From NCBI GenBank assembly GCA_044433415.1, contig JAWXTP010000065.1, forward strand, positions 1 through 15,419: a stretch of 15,419 bases of DNA, written 5' to 3'. Shown here piece after piece: positions 14,506-15,419 of the stretch (its first letter is position 1; every line of letters begins with the position of its first letter). The position numbers and the translations under genes are program-made. Origin of the DNA: JAWXTP01 sp044433415. GTDB lineage: Bacteria; Bacteroidota; Bacteroidia; Bacteroidales; Rikenellaceae. Under the pieces are notes generated by a model. It made no database searches. It was not told the DNA's origin and worked only from the letters and a program-made list of their open reading frames with translations.

Positions 14506-15419
14506 ATGAAAAAGAAAATATTAATAATAGGAGTAGTTGCAGCAGTAGTGGCTGGAGGAGTTTGGTATTTCATGCCAGCAAAGAAAATTGAAGCTGCAAA
14601 CGTATTTACATCAGCAGAGGTTGTTTCTCAAAACGTAGTACAAAGTATCACAGCAACAGGAACTATAGAACCAGTAACTCTTGTAGATGTTGGTACTCAG
14701 GTTTCGGGTATCTTAACAACTCTTTATGTAGACTATAATACTGAAGTTAAGAAAGGTCAGGTTATTGCCGAGCTTGATAAAAGTACATTGACTATTGATT
14801 ATAACAGTAATAAAAATAGTGTTTCTGTAGCTCAAAGTGAATATAACTACCAACTTGCTAACTACACTCGTATTAAAGCTCTATTTGATAAAGGGCATAT
14901 TGCTGATAGCGAATATGAAGTAGCTATCTACAATTATGAAACATCAAAAAATAACTTAAAAATCGCTAAAAATAGCTTAGAGCGCTCAGCGATAAACTTA
15001 GGCTATGCAACAATTTATTCACCTATTGATGGGGTAGTAATTTCAAAAGACGTTGAGGAAGGTCAAACTGTAGCTTCTAGCTTTAGTACTCCAACTCTGT
15101 TCACTATTGCGGCAGACTTACGTGACATGCGTGTTATTGCTGACGTTGATGAAGCAGATATAGGCAATGTTGTAGAAGGTCAAACAGCTCAGTTTACTGT
15201 AGATGCTTTCCCAGGGGATATTTTTGAAGGTACTATCACTCAAGTGCGCCAAGAAGCTATCATAGAAAGTAATGTTGTAACTTATGAGGTTGTAATTTCT
15301 GCTGATAACCCTGATTTAAAACTTAAACCAGGTCTTACAGCAAACGTAGAGATATTTATCCTTAACGTGCCTTGCCAAAGTACAGTACCAGCAGCAGCTC
15401 TTACTTTCACTATGCCTAC
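14506..15419 (+). CDS. MacA/HlyD-type periplasmic adaptor (partial, runs off the right edge)
   Basis: The ATG at 14506 opens a frame of 304 codons that reaches the window end with no stop. An N-terminal membrane segment (about 4-23, IGVVAAVVAGGVW) anchors it in the inner membrane. The half-lipoyl motif TLVDVGTQVSGIL (58-70) and its partner YSPIDGVVISKDVEEGQTV (171-189) flank a coiled-coil hairpin (about 95-165). A beta-barrel follows (about 195-285), with DMRVIADVDEADIG. This matches MacA-like membrane fusion proteins that link an inner-membrane ABC transporter to TolC. A MacB-type permease-ATPase is expected next, beyond the window. An RND or other pump partner is the alternative. The C-terminal membrane-proximal domain is cut off. 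Confidence 0.9.
   Translation, partial: MKKKILIIGVVAAVVAGGVWYFMPAKKIEAANVFTSAEVVSQNVVQSITATGTIEPVTLVDVGTQVSGILTTLYVDYNTEVKKGQVIAELDKSTLTIDYNSNKNSVSVAQSEYNYQLANYTRIKALFDKGHIADSEYEVAIYNYETSKNNLKIAKNSLERSAINLGYATIYSPIDGVVISKDVEEGQTVASSFSTPTLFTIAADLRDMRVIADVDEADIGNVVEGQTAQFTVDAFPGDIFEGTITQVRQEAIIESNVVTYEVVISADNPDLKLKPGLTANVEIFILNVPCQSTVPAAALTFTMP

Overview
The window looks like chromosome from a low-GC member of the Bacteroidales. Several promoters fit the Bacteroidetes sigma-ABfr pattern (TTTG, 19-21 bp, TAnnTTTG), start codons follow A-rich leaders rather than Shine-Dalgarno sequences, and the gene content is typical of the group: an NVEALS-type small exported protein, TolB-like and 6-bladed beta-propeller lipoproteins, a secreted tricorn-like S41 protease, a flavin reductase-rubredoxin fusion and a TolC/membrane-fusion-protein efflux operon. 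Genus is not determined. No rRNA, tRNA or CRISPR array was seen.

Left part (1-3443): the last 34 codons of an IS30-family transposase end 24 bp before the start of a 1060-residue exported tricorn-like protease, which is followed by a long-stem terminator.

Accessory part (3571-6243): three plus-strand genes. First is a translationally coupled pair, a winged-helix DNA-binding protein and an AbiEii-like nucleotidyltransferase, resembling a type IV toxin-antitoxin or abortive-infection module. Next, under its own promoter, is an AAA ATPase with a C-terminal DUF234/PD-(D/E)XK-like nuclease domain. This is the most likely place for a poorly described defence or addiction system.

Repeat and duplication part (6244-8832): an unusual intergenic element with a 7-bp tandem array and a perfect 31-bp inverted repeat separates the ATPase from two tandem minus-strand beta-propeller lipoprotein genes. 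These are about 85% identical overall, but one short segment is strongly diverged. A second 7-bp array and part of the same core sequence follow the other copy.

Middle part (8833-12173): a PHP-domain phosphoesterase, a 737-bp AT-rich gap with one clear hairpin, then an NVEALS-family small protein and a TolB-like lipoprotein. A near-perfect 23-bp stem terminator closes this unit and the convergent gene.

Right part (12267-15419): a flavin reductase-rubredoxin protein is transcribed divergently from a TolC-like outer-membrane protein, whose gene is followed after 3 bp by a MacA/HlyD-type periplasmic adaptor cut by the window end. These two are probably the start of a tripartite efflux operon. 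A direct repeat with 21-bp periodicity sits between the divergent promoters and may be an operator.
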